From NCBI RefSeq assembly GCF_963678635.1, contig NC_087066.1, forward strand, positions 39,763,223 through 39,827,222: a stretch of DNA of 64,000 nt. Reading direction: 5' to 3'. This document shows positions 38,511 through 51,400 of this stretch, piece after piece. Made by a program: the position numbers and the translations under genes. A model generated the notes under the pieces. That model saw only the letters and a program-made list of their open reading frames with translations. It was not told where the DNA came from and made no database searches. The stretch's first letter is position 1. Each line of letters starts with the position of its first letter. Source of the DNA: Symsagittifera roscoffensis. Lineage: Eukaryota; Xenacoelomorpha; Acoela; Convolutidae.

Positions 38511-41500
38511 ATGAATGGGTCACATTCCACGCCGCGAAATCGGCAAAATGGCCACGCCTCTTTCCGTGGCGCCAAAACTACAAGTTTCTCCCGTGGCGGC
38601 GTTAGTTTTGGAAAGTCAACCCCCAAAATTCCGAACTCAGTTTCCAAACTCATTGAGGGGGAGAAGCCGATTAATTTACAAAACCGACACTCGCTTGCAA
38701 TGCGAATGTCGAACTCGGCAATGAATAAACGTCAAGATAGCCAGGACATATCCATATTTGGAAGCAGCGACCAACATCGGCTCGTGGACAAATTATGTCC
38801 CTGGAAAAACGGCAAACGGAATCTTGACTCCTGTGGTTCGTATTACGAAATTGATAGCACGCAGTGCTGTAAAGTATGCACAGCTAAGAGTTTCGAGGAA
38901 ACATGCAGTGAAAAAGTTGGGAGTCTAGGTTACTGCAATGTGCTTCAGCTTCCCTATGATTTCAGAGTCTGGACATATCAGGGTTCGGGAAGGTTCATGC
39001 CTCCATTTTTGAGGTACCTTATTTTTTCAACCACTGCCAAAAGATTCTTTTACCATTCAATTACACCTCGAGTATTTACTAATCGTCATGTAAATGCATT
39101 TATGTCTGCTAAGTTACATGCAATGCCTGGAGGTGGAAATCCGTTGCAAGCCAAAGCCTCTGATGAATGTCTAGCATCTGCTTTGAAATTGGAGAAAACG
39201 GAGCATTTAAACGAGCGACAGAAAACAGTTAAGTACTGGACCGCCCGGGTAATGCAAGAGTATAAACAGTTTGCAGCCTCGATGACGGGACCTGTAGTGT
39301 TTCTGTTTGGCTGGCTTTTAATGAAGTTCCTGAATAAAGTTTACTAGAAAATTATTGTCACACAAGCTCACGTTGAACGGCTGAAAGAGATAGAAAATTT
39401 GAATGCCAACCGAAAAGTGCCTATAATTTATATACCTCTACACAAAAGTCATGTGGATTACTTACTTATATCGATGGTGCTGTGGCAGTATGGTTTGAAA
39501 TGGCCTCATATCATAGCAGGAAACAATCTGAAGCTTCCTGGACTTGGGGGACTTCTGGCGCGCATGGGAGCCATATTCATTCACCGTAGTTCTTCAGTTT
39601 CAGTGCCTTTGAAAGCGCAGAGCGCCAGAAAGAGTTTCATTCGGAGACTATTGAGCCGAAGACGAAATCGGAATCCGAGTCAAGCCGAGCGTGAACAACC
39701 TGTCGAAGATTCAGATGCGCGTGTAAGAAGAGAAAGCATCGCGAAGTATAACTGCTACGTGACAGTACTGAAAGCATACATTGAAGAAATGTTAAAACTG
39801 GGATGGCCCCTGGAAGTGTTCATCGAAGGTGGTCGGAGTCGTCTGGGAAAGCCGATTGCGGACCCGAAATTCGGGATCATTTCAACTATCATGGAAAGTT
39901 TAGACAGTAATGTTCTGGACGACGTTTTGATAGTACCAGTGGCAATATCTTACGATAAAGTGATGGATATCACGGGGTTCCATAGAGAGTGGCAGGGACT
40001 CCCTAAACAGTCCGAGTCTTTTTGGGGCACAATCAAAGGAGTGTTTAAACAGTTAAATGTCCGTTATGGAACTGTGAGAGTCACTTTTGGACAACCTTTC
40101 TCAACTCGTCAAATGGTAGCTTCGTTGCTGTCTCGGGAACCAAAAATGAAAAGTGAGTCAGTATATCTCGAGAACTCGAAAGAATGTGCTAACGAAACAG
40201 GAGACGTAGTCCTAAGTGAAACAAATACGAGTTTGTCTTCACAGCTGTCGATTCCCGATTTCAAGTCGGTTGATTCGAGTCATTACTTGCGCAATCAGGG
40301 AAACATGAGACCTACTCCTAAAGCTGTTGTTGCAAAACTAGCTGTGCATTCGCTGTTTTTAGCACAGAAATCTTGTTCAATAATGAGCACTCATTTAGTT
40401 GCTTTCGTTTTGTTGAATAGGCATCGAAAAGGAACTTCAGTTGCATTATTGGTCCAGTCAATAGCGTCTTTGATGTTGGACATTCAACGCGGTGTCTTGT
40501 ACCGGTCGGTATCTCTTGGCTTCACAGGAACTGCAGAACAAGTTCTACTTTACTTCAATTACTTATTTCCGAATCTTATCAGAGTTCCACCGGAAGTTGG
40601 TTCATTAAAGAGTACCAACCGGGAATTCTGGGAAACGATTGCAATAAAACCAAAATTGTGCAATTCAGATATTGTCTCTTGTTTTGAACTGAGTTACTTG
40701 AGCAATCATCTGTCTTGTCGTTTAGCAGGCGAAGCTATATTGTCGACCGCTTTGTTTTCAGAAGCAGGTGTAACATACGAAACGGTGCTCTCAAATAACG
40801 TCAATGTTTTTGTGTCTCGATCTAACGTTCTCGAAAAATGTGCTGACCTGGTAATGCTTTTAGATACAGCCGAGTTTTTGATCATCCCGCCTTGCCAAGA
40901 CTGTAATGATTTCTTTGAAGACCTCTTTTGTCATTTTGAGTCTTGTAACTTGGTTCACAAGGAGAAAGAAGTCGACAGTCTGTTGTCGAAAAACGAACGC
41001 GAAATGCAAGAACGAATTGCGGCCGAGTACGAGTTTAATGTCGATAGTAGCGATGGTGAAAGCGACTTTCTCTACTCATCTGAGGACGATTTTATTGGAG
41101 AAATTGTAGTGAGTTCAAAACAAACTACTAAGTCAACTAGTGTCTCGAAGACTCTTCAGATTCAAAAAGAGGATAGAATTTATATCAACTTTGAAGATGA
41201 GGATTCAAAAGCGAAACTTCAAATGTTCGCAACCATCCTTGGACCAATTATGGAGTGTTATTGGCTAGTCTCGATGAAGTTGAACTCTCTCCTGCATCAA
41301 GATTTAGCCTATGATTTGTTTTTGAAGCAATGTCACGCGCACCTGAAAGAAAGACTGAATGAAAATCTTGTCAAATTTGAAGAAGCAGCTTGCTTTGAGT
41401 ATGTCAAAAACGCTCTAAAACTATTTATTTCAATATGTGTTTTGAGAACATATATTGCGCCGAATGCGCTGAACTATGTAACTCTTGCTGATCATTATAA

Positions 41501-41555
41501 AGATTTTGATCAATTGTCGGAATTTCAGAATTTGTTTGTACAGTTCAAATTATAA
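38511..41555 (+). CDS. GPAM: Glycerol-3-phosphate acyltransferase (GPAT1/PlsB family) with in-frame TAG
   Basis: A 1015-codon frame interrupted only by TAG at codon 279 (39345-39347). It transfers an acyl group to glycerol-3-phosphate, the first step of phospholipid and triglyceride synthesis, in the outer mitochondrial or ER membrane. The acyltransferase blocks are intact: HKSHVD at 311-316, GNNL soon after, EGGRSRLGK from 439 and VPVAISYD near 475. A hydrophobic stretch at ~257-275 is a likely membrane segment. In vertebrate GPAT1 the residue aligned with the stop is tryptophan, so a TGG-to-TAG change explains it without a frameshift. The sequence on both sides stays homologous, which argues against two genes or an intron. 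The start codon is the first in-frame ATG, 54 bases after the frame opens. The protein is longer than the ~830-aa vertebrate enzyme. AATAAA lies 13 bases after the stop. Confidence 0.85.
39345..39347 (+). other. In-frame amber codon in the GPAT gene
   Basis: TAG sits between LNKVY and KIIVTQAH, while reading continues in the same frame for 737 codons. The position corresponds to a conserved Trp of the family. It may be a recent null allele, a sequencing error or a read-through or edited site. Confidence 0.85.
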
Positions 41556-41567
41556 CCACTGCGGTTA

Positions 41568-41573
41568 AATAAA
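41568..41573 (+). terminator. Polyadenylation signal of GPAT
   Basis: AATAAA lies 13 bases after the GPAT stop codon, which would give a very short 3' UTR. Confidence 0.5.
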
Positions 41574-41918
41574 TTAGGTTATCAACATATTTTTGCCAAA
41601 ATTGCGGTAAAAAGATAGCATGTCTTGAGATGCCGTTGAGGTTTCAGCTGCATTTTTCTTAGGTACAACCCAGCAAGCGCTTGTGAGAAATCCAGGATGA
41701 TAAACGCCAAGTATTGATGCCAGTATGTTGGCGTATTAAAAAAAATTGTATAATTTCTAGTCGTATGATTTAACTTTCGTAACAAAAACATATAGTCATA
41801 TAAATTGAAACACATATCATTAGTCAAACAGCAGTAATTCTAAGATTTTTTAGGTTTTTTTTGGCTGTACACAGCTTTTTAATCAGAGCATCCTAAATTA
41901 AATCGCGTAAGTAGTTTT

Positions 41919-42118
41919 TCAACTGCCTGAATTGGATGAGACAGTAAAAACTTGCTCTGATTTTCTGTTTTTGCTAATTCTTCTCGGTACCAAAAAGTCG
42001 GGTTTCCAAAAAACTGTGCATAAAAAGCATTTCCAGTCTGATTGTGTTAAAGCTGTTTTTTCGACATAATCTGAATCTGAACGCTTGTTTTTCTTCACCG
42101 GAGTTCGATTAAACATCC
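41919..42118 (-). CDS. Possible terminal exon of an unknown minus-strand gene
   Basis: On the minus strand, CATTTGCAG precedes a 66-codon open stretch ending in TGA, with protein-like composition (TPVKKNKRSDSDYVEK, QSDWKCFLC). No family was recognised. The right-hand part of this exon is inside tandem unit 1 and is repeated at about 44046-44165 and 46093-46213. There the reading frame stops soon after the boundary (KPDFFS), so only the leftmost copy would have the full end. Upstream exons were not found. Confidence 0.3.
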
Positions 42119-44039
42119 CTGCAAATGCTCTTTGAAAAGTTTTTTTTGTGGAACCCCGATGTTACAACATAAGACTTTTGGTCATAACCTTTTGCTCTCT
42201 CTGAAAAATCTAGTTTTCACTAGGATCTAGCATTTCACTAGGGTATCTAGAGCTTTTGCGATACAAAATGCTTCGTTAATTCTTGGGTGTTTCAGTAAGT
42301 TTTCCTTTGAGTTTAACCCGTAACTGTTATTTTTCTTTAATCATTAGATAGGTAGCAGAGGTTAATTTTGAAAATTGTGTTGTTACCCGTTCGATTTTGA
42401 ATTTTTTAGTCTCATGCGACAACTCAATTTGTACCTGAGAACTTGAAGCGACTAATGGGTTTTGAACGAGATTTGGCAAATTGATTATGATTAATTATTG
42501 TTATCTGAATTGAAGCGCTTAATAGTCAAAGCAGAATAAAACTAACTGAATTTTTTTCCCATTTTTCTAGCTTGAAAGGAAAGTTGGAAAAAGAATAAAA
42601 GAAAAGATGAAAAGTATGGGCGAAATGTATGAGGGGCGAAACGTGTCAATAAATTTCAGAGGGGCGAAGTGTGATGTTATGATATCCACTTTGATTCCTA
42701 CCCAAGTCCCAAATAGAAGTGCTCAATAGCAACTTTTTTATTTTAGTTTTAACTTTTCTGTTTTCACTAATTGAACGTTTTTTGCTTGTTTTTTCGATGT
42801 TGCAACTTCGTTTCTGAGTCGAAATATATTTTTAGAATCTGAAGCACGACTGAAAGGGTGTCAAATTGATACGCTTTCGATTTATAACTAGAGACTAAAA
42901 CCGCTTCTCATTTACAAGTAGGTATGTTGGGTCAAGTTTGCAGTTTAATTTGAAAGAATGATAAATTTAAGTAAGCCCTTGCATTTTTAGCAAAAGAAAT
43001 TATGCGTTGCTCAGAAGGATTTCTTTACACTACCGTAAGCATGTTGCTGCCCTGATTTAACAAGATGTAATTATAAACAAGGATAGCCATCACTGTACAA
43101 GTAGCCCAGAATGTTCCGACCATAGTCATACGAAGTTTTTTTCAAATTAGTGTCGTTTTTTCTGCGTGGTGTGATAAAAGGATCTGAAGGAAAAACTAGA
43201 ACTTGGGCATATTTGAAAATCACAGTGAAACAAGCAAATTGAAAAAATAGTTTTTGTAGAATAATTACTAGATAAGCGAAAACAAACTGGTAATTTTTTT
43301 TTCTTCAAATATTGTTTCTGAAATATTTGATCTTTTTGATGCCTAATAGGGCGCTAAAAACTCCAAAAACTAATTTTACTTCAATAAAACTAAATTTTTA
43401 AGGCTTAAATTAAGCTAAAATAAGCTAATGTAAGCCTGCTCAATCTCTCGAAATTAGACGAAAAACCGAAAATTTCTAACCGGTTTTTCTCGACACTGGA
43501 AACAATTTTCGGGAATTTTTTAAGGTGTTTTCAAATTACGACTGAAAGGGTTTTAATATGATGAACCCGGTCCGATGATTATTGGGGTTATCTGATTTTG
43601 GAAAAATTAGAAAAATTTTAAGGTCAGCCAAAGGGGTTACTCTTTGAGTAGTCAGGGGGCCAAATTCCTGAGGGGGAAGGTGCCCCCTAAATCCGCCCCT
43701 GATTTCACGTTTGGTTTTTTTTCGCGAAATTGGGATAATCTGAAAGTTGAAAATTGGAATATTGCACGCAAAATTCCCTATTTTCGGTTAACGCGTAGCA
43801 ATATTAGAAGATTTGTAAAAACTATCTAAATTTTTATCTATACCACTGTCAAAGGGCTTGCAATGCAAAGGGCCTCTTTAACCTCTGCATTCTGAATTTA
43901 ATATCAGGACTTTGCAACCATTTCTCACATGATGAAACTCTAGTGAAACTTGATTCATACTAGCGAAAATTATCCATACAATCTTGGTTTGAATGTAAGC
44001 ATGTCCTTTATTAATGGAGATTGACTTACAGATTAAGAA
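41992..44039. repeat. 2.05-kb tandem unit, copy 1
   Basis: Begins at AAAAAGTCGGGTTTCC and ends at GACTTACAGATTAAGAAAA. Copies 2 and 3 follow directly with a period of 2048 bases. Contents are AT-rich and non-coding apart from the possible exon end. It includes GGGGCGAA doublets (about 42632-42670) and the conserved block around 43620-43830 (GGTCAGCCAAAGGGGTTACTC, GTGCCCCCTAAATCCGCCCC). Confidence 0.95.
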
Positions 44040-46087
44040 AAAAAGTCGGGTTTCCAAAAAACTGTGCATAAAAAGCATTTCCAGTCTGATTGTGTTAAAG
44101 CTGTTTTTTCGACATAATCTGAATCTGAACGCTTGTTTTTCTTCACCGGAGTTCGATTAAACATTCCTGCAAATGCTCTTTGAAAAGTTTTTTTTGTGGA
44201 ACCCCGATGTTACAACATAAGACTTTTGGTCATAACCTTTTGCTCTCTCTGAAAAATCTAGTTTTCACTAGGATCTAGCATTTCACTAGGGTATCTAGAG
44301 CTTTTGCGATACAAAATGCTTCGTTAATTCTTGGGTGTTTCAGTAAGTTTTCCTTTGAGTTTAACCCGTAACTGTTATTTTTCTTTAATCATTAGATAGG
44401 TAGCAGAGGTTAATTTTGAAAATTGTGTTGTTACCCGTTCGATTTTGAATTTTTTAGTCTCATGCGACAACTCAATTTGTACCTGAGAACTTGAAGCGAC
44501 TAATGGGTTTTGAACGAGATTTGGCAAATTGATTATGATTAATTATTGTTATCTGAATTGAAGCGCTTAATAGTCAAAGCAGAATAAAACTAACTGAATT
44601 TTTTTCCCATTTTTCTAGCTTGAAAGGAAAGTTGGAAAAAGAATAAAAGAAAAGATGAAAAGTATGGGCGAAATGTATGAGGGGCGAAACGTGTCAATAA
44701 ATTTCAGAGGGGCGAAGTGTGATGTTATGATATCCACTTTGATTCCTACCCAAGTCCCAAATAGAAGTGCTCAATAGCAACTTTTTTATTTTAGTTTTAA
44801 CTTTTCTGTTTTCACTAATTGAACGTTTTTTGCTTGTTTTTTCGATGTTGCAACTTCGTTTCTGAGTCGAAATATATTTTTAGAATCTGAAGCACGACTG
44901 AAAGGGTGTCAAATTGATACGCTTTCGATTTATAACTAGAGACTAAAGCCGCTTCTCATTTACAAGTAGGTATGTTGGGTCAAGTTTGCAGTTTAATTTG
45001 AAAGAATGATAAATTTAAGTAAGCCCTTGCTTTTTTAGCAAAAGGAATTATGCGTTGCTCAGAAGGATTTCTTTACACTACCGTAAGCATGTTGCTGCCC
45101 TGATTTAACAAGATGTAATTATAAACAAGGATAGCCATCACTGTACAAGTAGCCCAGAATGTTCCGACCATAGTCATACGAAGTTTTTTTTCAAATTAGT
45201 GTCGTTTTTTCTGCGTGGTGTGATAAAAGGATCTGAAGGAAAAACTAGAACTTGGGCATATTTGAAAATCACAGTGAAACAAGCAAATTGAAAAAATAGT
45301 TTTTGTAGAATAATTACTAGATAAACGAAAAAAAACTGGTAATTTTTTTTTCTTCAAATATTGTTTCTGAAATATTTGATCTTTTTGATGCCTAATAGGG
45401 CGCTAAAAACTCCAAAAACTAATTTTACTTCAATAAAACTAAATTTTTAAGGCTTAAATTAAGCTAAAATAAGCTAATGTAAGCCTGCTCAATCTCTCGA
45501 AATTAGACGAAAAACCAAAAATTTCTAACCGGTTTTTCTCGACACTGGAAACAATTTTCTGGAATTTCTTAAGGTGTTTTCAAATTACGACTGAAAGGGT
45601 TTTAATATGATGAACCCGGTCCGATGATTATTGGGGTTATCTGATTTTGGAAAAATTAGAAAAATTTTAAGGTCAGCCAAAGGGGTTACTCTTTGAGTAG
45701 TCAGGGGGCCAAATTCCTGAGGGGGAAGGTGCCCCCTAAATCCGCCCCTGATTTCACGTTTGATTTTTTTTCGCGAAATTGGGATAATCTGAAAGTTGAA
45801 AGTTGGAATATTGCACGCAAAATTCCCTATTTTCGGTTAACGCGTAGCAATATTAGAAATTTTGTAAAAACTATCTAAATTTTTATCTATACCACTGTCA
45901 AAGGGCTTGCAATGCAAAGGGCCTCTTTAACCTCTGCATTCTGAATTTAATATCAGGACTTTGCAACCATTTCTCACATGATGAAACTCTAGTGAAACTT
46001 GATTCATACTAGCGAAAATTATCCATACAATCTTGGTTTGAATGTAAGCATGTCCTTAATAATGGAGATTGACTTACAGATTAAGAA
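44040..46087. repeat. 2.05-kb tandem unit, copy 2
   Basis: Differs from copy 1 by scattered substitutions and homopolymer changes (for example CATTCCTGCAAATG for CATCCCTGCAAATG). No unit-length ORF is maintained, so the unit is unlikely to code. Confidence 0.95.
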
Positions 46088-48152
46088 AAAAAGTCGGGTT
46101 TTCAAAAAACTGTACATAAAAAGCATTTCCAGTCTGATTGTGTTAAAGCTGTTTTTTCGATATAATCTGAATCAGAACGCTTGTTTTTCTTCACTGGAGT
46201 TCGATTAAACATTCCTGCAAATGCTCTTTGAAAAAGTTTTTTTTTTGTGGAACCCCGATGTTACAACATAAGACTTTTGGTCATAACCTTTTGCTCTCTC
46301 TGAAAAATCTAGTTTTTACTAGGATCTAGCATTTCACTAGGGTATCTAGAGCTTTTGCGATACAAAATGCTTCGTTAATTCTTGGGTGTTTCAGTAAGTT
46401 TTCCTTTGAGTTTAACCCGTAACTGTTATTTTTCTTTAATCATTAGATAGGTAGCAGAGGTTAATTTTGAAAATTGTGTTGTTACCCGTTCGATTTTGAA
46501 TTTTTTAGTCTCATGCGACAACTCAATTTGTACCTGAGAACTTGAAGCGACTAATGGGTTTTGAACGAGATTTGGCAAATTGATTATGATTAATTATTGT
46601 TATCTGAATTGAAGCGCTTAATAGTCAAAGCAGAATAAAACTAACTGAATTTTTTTCCCATTTTTCTAGCTTGAAAGGAAAGTTGGAAAAAGAATAAAAG
46701 AAAAGATGAAAAGTATGGGCGAAATGTATGAGGGGCGAAACGTGTCAATAAATTTCAGAGGGGCGAAGTGTGATGTTATGATATCCACTTTGATTCCTAC
46801 CCAAGTCCCAAATAGAAGTGCTCAATAGCAACTTTTTTATTTTAGTTTTAACTTTTCTGTTTTCACTAATTGAACGTTTTTTGCTTGTTTTTTCGATGTT
46901 GCAACTTCGTTTCTGAGTCGAAATATATTTTTAGAATCTGAAGCACGACTGAAAGGGTGTCAAATTGATACGCTTTCGATTTATAACTAGAGACTAAAAC
47001 CGCTTCTCATTTACAAGTTGGTATGTTGGGTCAAGTTTGCAGTTTAATTTGAAAGAATGATAAATTTAAGTAAGCCCTTGCATTTTTAGCAAAAGGAATT
47101 ATGCGTTGCTCAGAAGGATTTTTTTACACTACCGTAAGCATGTTGCTGCCCTGATTTAACAAGATGTAATTATAAACAAGGATAGCCATCACTGTACAAG
47201 TAGCCCAGAATGTTCCGACCATAGTCATACGAAGTTTTTTTTCAAATTAGTGTCGTTTTTTCTGCGTGGTGTGATAAAAGGATCTGAAGGAAAAACTAGA
47301 ACTTGGGCATATTTGAAAATCACAGTGAAACAAGCAAATTGAAAAAATAGTTTTTGTAGAATAATTACTAGATAAACGAAAAAAAACTGGTAATTTTTTT
47401 TTCTTCAAATATTGTTTCTGAAATATTTGATCTTTTTGATGCCTAATAGGGCGCTAAAACTCCAAAAACTAATTTTACTTCAATAAAACTAAATTTTTAA
47501 GGCTTAAATTAAGCTAAAATAAGCTAATGTAAGCCTGCTCAATCTCTCGAAATTAGACGAAAAACCAAAAATTTCTAAACCGGTTTTTCTCGACACTGGA
47601 AACAATTTTCGGGAAGTTCTTAAGGTGTTTCAAATTACGACTGAAAGGGTTTTAATATGATGCATCACTCAACCCGGTCCGATGATTATTGGGGTTATCT
47701 GATTTTGGAAAAATTAGAAAAATTTTAAGGTCAGCCAAAGGGGTTACTCTTTGAGTAGTCAGGGGGCCAAATTCCTGAGGGGGAAGGTGCCCACCTAAAT
47801 CCGCCCCTGATTTCACGTTTGATTATTTTTCGCGAAATTGGGATAATCTGAAAGTTGAAAATTGGAATATTGCACGCAAAATTCCCTATTTTCGGTTAAC
47901 GCGTAGCAATATTAGAAATTTTGTAAAAACTATCGAAGTTTTTATCTATACCACTGTCAAAGGGCTTGCAATGCAAAGGGCCTCTTTAACCTCTGCATTC
48001 TGAATTTAATATCAGGACTTTGCAACCATTTCTCACATGATGAAACTCTAGTGAAACTTGATTCATACTAGCGAAAATTATCCATACAATCTTGGTTTGA
48101 ATGTAAGCATGTCCTTTATTAATGGAGATTGACTTACAGATTAAGAAAAAAA
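46088..48152. repeat. 2.05-kb tandem unit, copy 3
   Basis: The most divergent of the three: it has an 8-base insertion (GATGCATCACTCAACCCGG) near 47660 and changes near its start (TCGGGTTTTCAAAAAACTGTACAT). It ends at GATTAAGAAAAAAA before unrelated sequence. Confidence 0.9.
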
Positions 48153-48474
48153 ATTTTGGTTCTAAATAAAATACTGCATGATTAATTATGAAATGAATAG
48201 AATTCAATTTTTGAAATAAAAACCTTTATAAAAGATTTGACTTTTATAAAAAAAACTTTATAATAGAATGTTCTGCATATGAGAAGATGAAAGGTCCGAG
48301 TGTTCTGTCCTGTTTGCGGGGTTTTCTCTAGTTTCGTCGCGTTGCCTAGTGATAAATTGATATAATTAAATTAGCGAAAATGTATGTTTGCAAGCAGTAG
48401 AGTTGTGTGCGGCTCGAGAAGGTTTTGGAGAGCTTTTAGTACTGTGCATTAATAGCTACGTTAATTTAATCATC
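48153..48474. other. Spacer 3' of the GT17 gene
   Basis: AT-rich, no gene seen. The 3' UTR of the minus-strand GT17 gene should lie here. TTTATTAA-type reverse signals are frequent and none stands out. Confidence 0.4.
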
Positions 48475-51400
48475 CTAAATTGGCGAAAGAAGTCTGGGAT
48501 CGATGTCGAACTTGGAGAACCAGGCTGGATACCTATCGGGGTTGCATTTGAGGAACCAAGGCATCTTCTTCAGTTCCCCATACAACCGGTTCTCCTTGAT
48601 TAGCATATCAATTTTCTTCAATCCTCTTTTTGTGTAGGGGTACTTCATTTGAACATCGCACACCTAGTAATAATAACACCAACATATTACTAACAAATTA
48701 TTGTAGTATTACTAGGCGCGTTTGTGGTCAGTCGTTGCACGATAACTTTTTTCTCCTGATTTTTTAAATCTAATTCTGTTAACATCGGCGCGCTGAAAAA
48801 AACATTGGAGGAAATGCGAATATTTACGAAGAATCCGATGATATATTCCAATTCAAGTGCATGGTTTGAACTTGCTATTAACCACAAAATACCCCATTAA
48901 ATATCGCCTTACTTGGGCCTTATACTCTGGAAATAAGTCTAAAGATTAGAATTATAACCGGCAGCTTCTATAGCTTACTTGGATTAACGCTCTTTTGCGG
49001 AAAATCTGCGAGATCTAGCAGATCTCGCTCTTTTGCGGAAAATAGGTGTTTGAAAGTGAAAGTTTGGTAGGATGGTCGCGTTTTTTTCAACTTGCCTTCT
49101 CGAAATTTTTTGTATATTTAAACCCAATGCATGATGTCTTTTAAATCTTAAAGGCTAGTCTCATACCTTAAAATTACCTGAGCGACATTGCAAATTAACA
49201 AGGCTTTTAAAGTTTTTTTTGCAACTTGATCTGCAAATTAAGTATAACGATAACCTTCTGAGCAATAACGATCAATCTTTTAAAAATAACGATGAACCTT
49301 TTTAGTATAACGATCAACCTTTTATTCGATCAGCCTTTTGAACAAAACATGGTACAAAAAACAAGACACCGTATTTGAATGGCCGCAATTTCATGGCATG
49401 GCCTCAAGTTGTATTTTTCTAGTGACTGGCTTTTGAAAAAATCACGGAACATAATTTGCAGCATAGTTGATTTTTTGATTCAACGGTTTTTGATAAATTA
49501 CGCATTTTTAAAAATTTTATTTTTTGCAGAATTAATTCTTTGTATATTTCATACCTCGCGAATTTCATTTTTTTCCTTCGTCAAATTTCCGTCTCGGAGT
49601 TTTGCAATGGATGGCATGGACTTTTGAAGGTACCTGAATCCTTCGTAGTCGGCATGTAAGGCAGCTTTGGTTAGTAAGTTGGGTAAGTAATAGTAATGGG
49701 ACATGTGCATTCCTCCTAGTAGGAATCCTTTTTTTGGAAAGTTATCTTTCCGACGCATACCTGCATAATCCGTTCAAAAATGTGCTCTAGAGGCTCTTCT
49801 GTCAATAGCTAATTTGAGGAAGAATTTTAAAATTCCAATAAGATTGCGAGCATCAGTTTGTGTTCAAAGAAATTGGTTGGAAGTTTTTGATTTTTTTTCG
49901 ATTTGGTTTTAAACCTTCCGAGCTCGCAATTTCAAGTTTATATACCAATTAATACATTTCTAATCCAGAAAAAAGTTACTTGGAACAAAAAAATGCCTTG
50001 GTTTCATTTGGATTCAGTTAATTTCACGCTTGCAATACGCATGAACTGGTAAATAGCGCGCATTAGTTCTAGTTAATCCAAATTGGCAATCTTTACCACC
50101 CTACCTTCATACAAAGTGGTCACAGTTGAAATATATTTTTTTGAACTTTGAGCTCAGGAAATCAATAATTTCAGATGCCAATTAATTTTTTTTTTCAAAA
50201 ACGGTTTATAAAATAATCCAATTTGGTCTGAATAAGAAAAACCATGCAAGCAAATATCTTTCGTCAATTTCTTCGAAAGTCGAAGCAACAAGACTGATCG
50301 TATTCGTGCGAAGCACTGCATCTTATGACTGCCGATTTACGTCGCAGTATTTGTTTTTGAAAAAATTATACTCGACAAACGTTTAAGTTCAGAGTTTTTG
50401 AAAAGTTATTCCCCCACACGCTATGCAAGCAAAAATGCTAGCAAATTATCTACGAAAGTTTGAACTACAAGGTAATTGGGCGAAGCCTTGCATGTTATAA
50501 CTGCCGATTATTATAGAATTTGTTTTTGCTAAATCAAGTTAATGCGATTTGAAAAAAGAAACGATCAAAAAGTTAGGAAATTTTTTCAGATTTTTTGGAA
50601 AATATGATTTCCTCAACACGCTATGAAAACGAAAAAGTTTTATTTCAAGTATAAAATTCTGTATTTACAAAACCAGATAATTTGCATCATTTCAGCTTTG
50701 CATAATTTCTGAGCCGGATTATGTCGCCATTCACGCGCAAGTTCGAATATATCGCGCATTAATTATTCTAAATTGGCAGTTTTCCAACCCCTTTAGTTCT
50801 ACGGAAAATGAATTTCCACGTTTTTTTAATATTCAATTCGCAGATTTAGTATCTTTTGATTGTAAAAAAAGTTAACCAAAATCTCTTTTTGAAAAGTTGA
50901 AGTGTCTAAAAATGCCACGATCACAAATATTTGTCAATTTCTTCGAAAGTCGGTATAACAAGATTGCTCGTACGTAGGTGAAGCGTTGAATTTTTCGGTA
51001 ATCCATTTTTTCATTTCAAACGTTTGACGCTACGAAAAGCGCAATTTGATTTTTTTTAGCCTGGTTACGTAATTATTATAAGCTGAATGCTTTTGTTAAT
51101 TCATTTTGGAATGGTTCAATTCTCCGCTTACGCTTCATAGCACAAAATGATTTGCGCAACTTTGAATATAAAATAAATACACTTCATTCAGTTCAAATTG
51201 GCAATTCTCAAGAATCAGTGAGGTCACAAAAGTTGAGCTGAGGTAAAACTTTAATTGAATTTGACCTCAGATCATCGTTATAGGTATGAAAGAAAATATC
51301 AGTACGTTCTATTATTATCGATAATAATAATAATAAATTGTTTGCAAATTAGATTCCATTCACTGTAAAAGTTACTACATTTACAACTAAACGAAATCTC

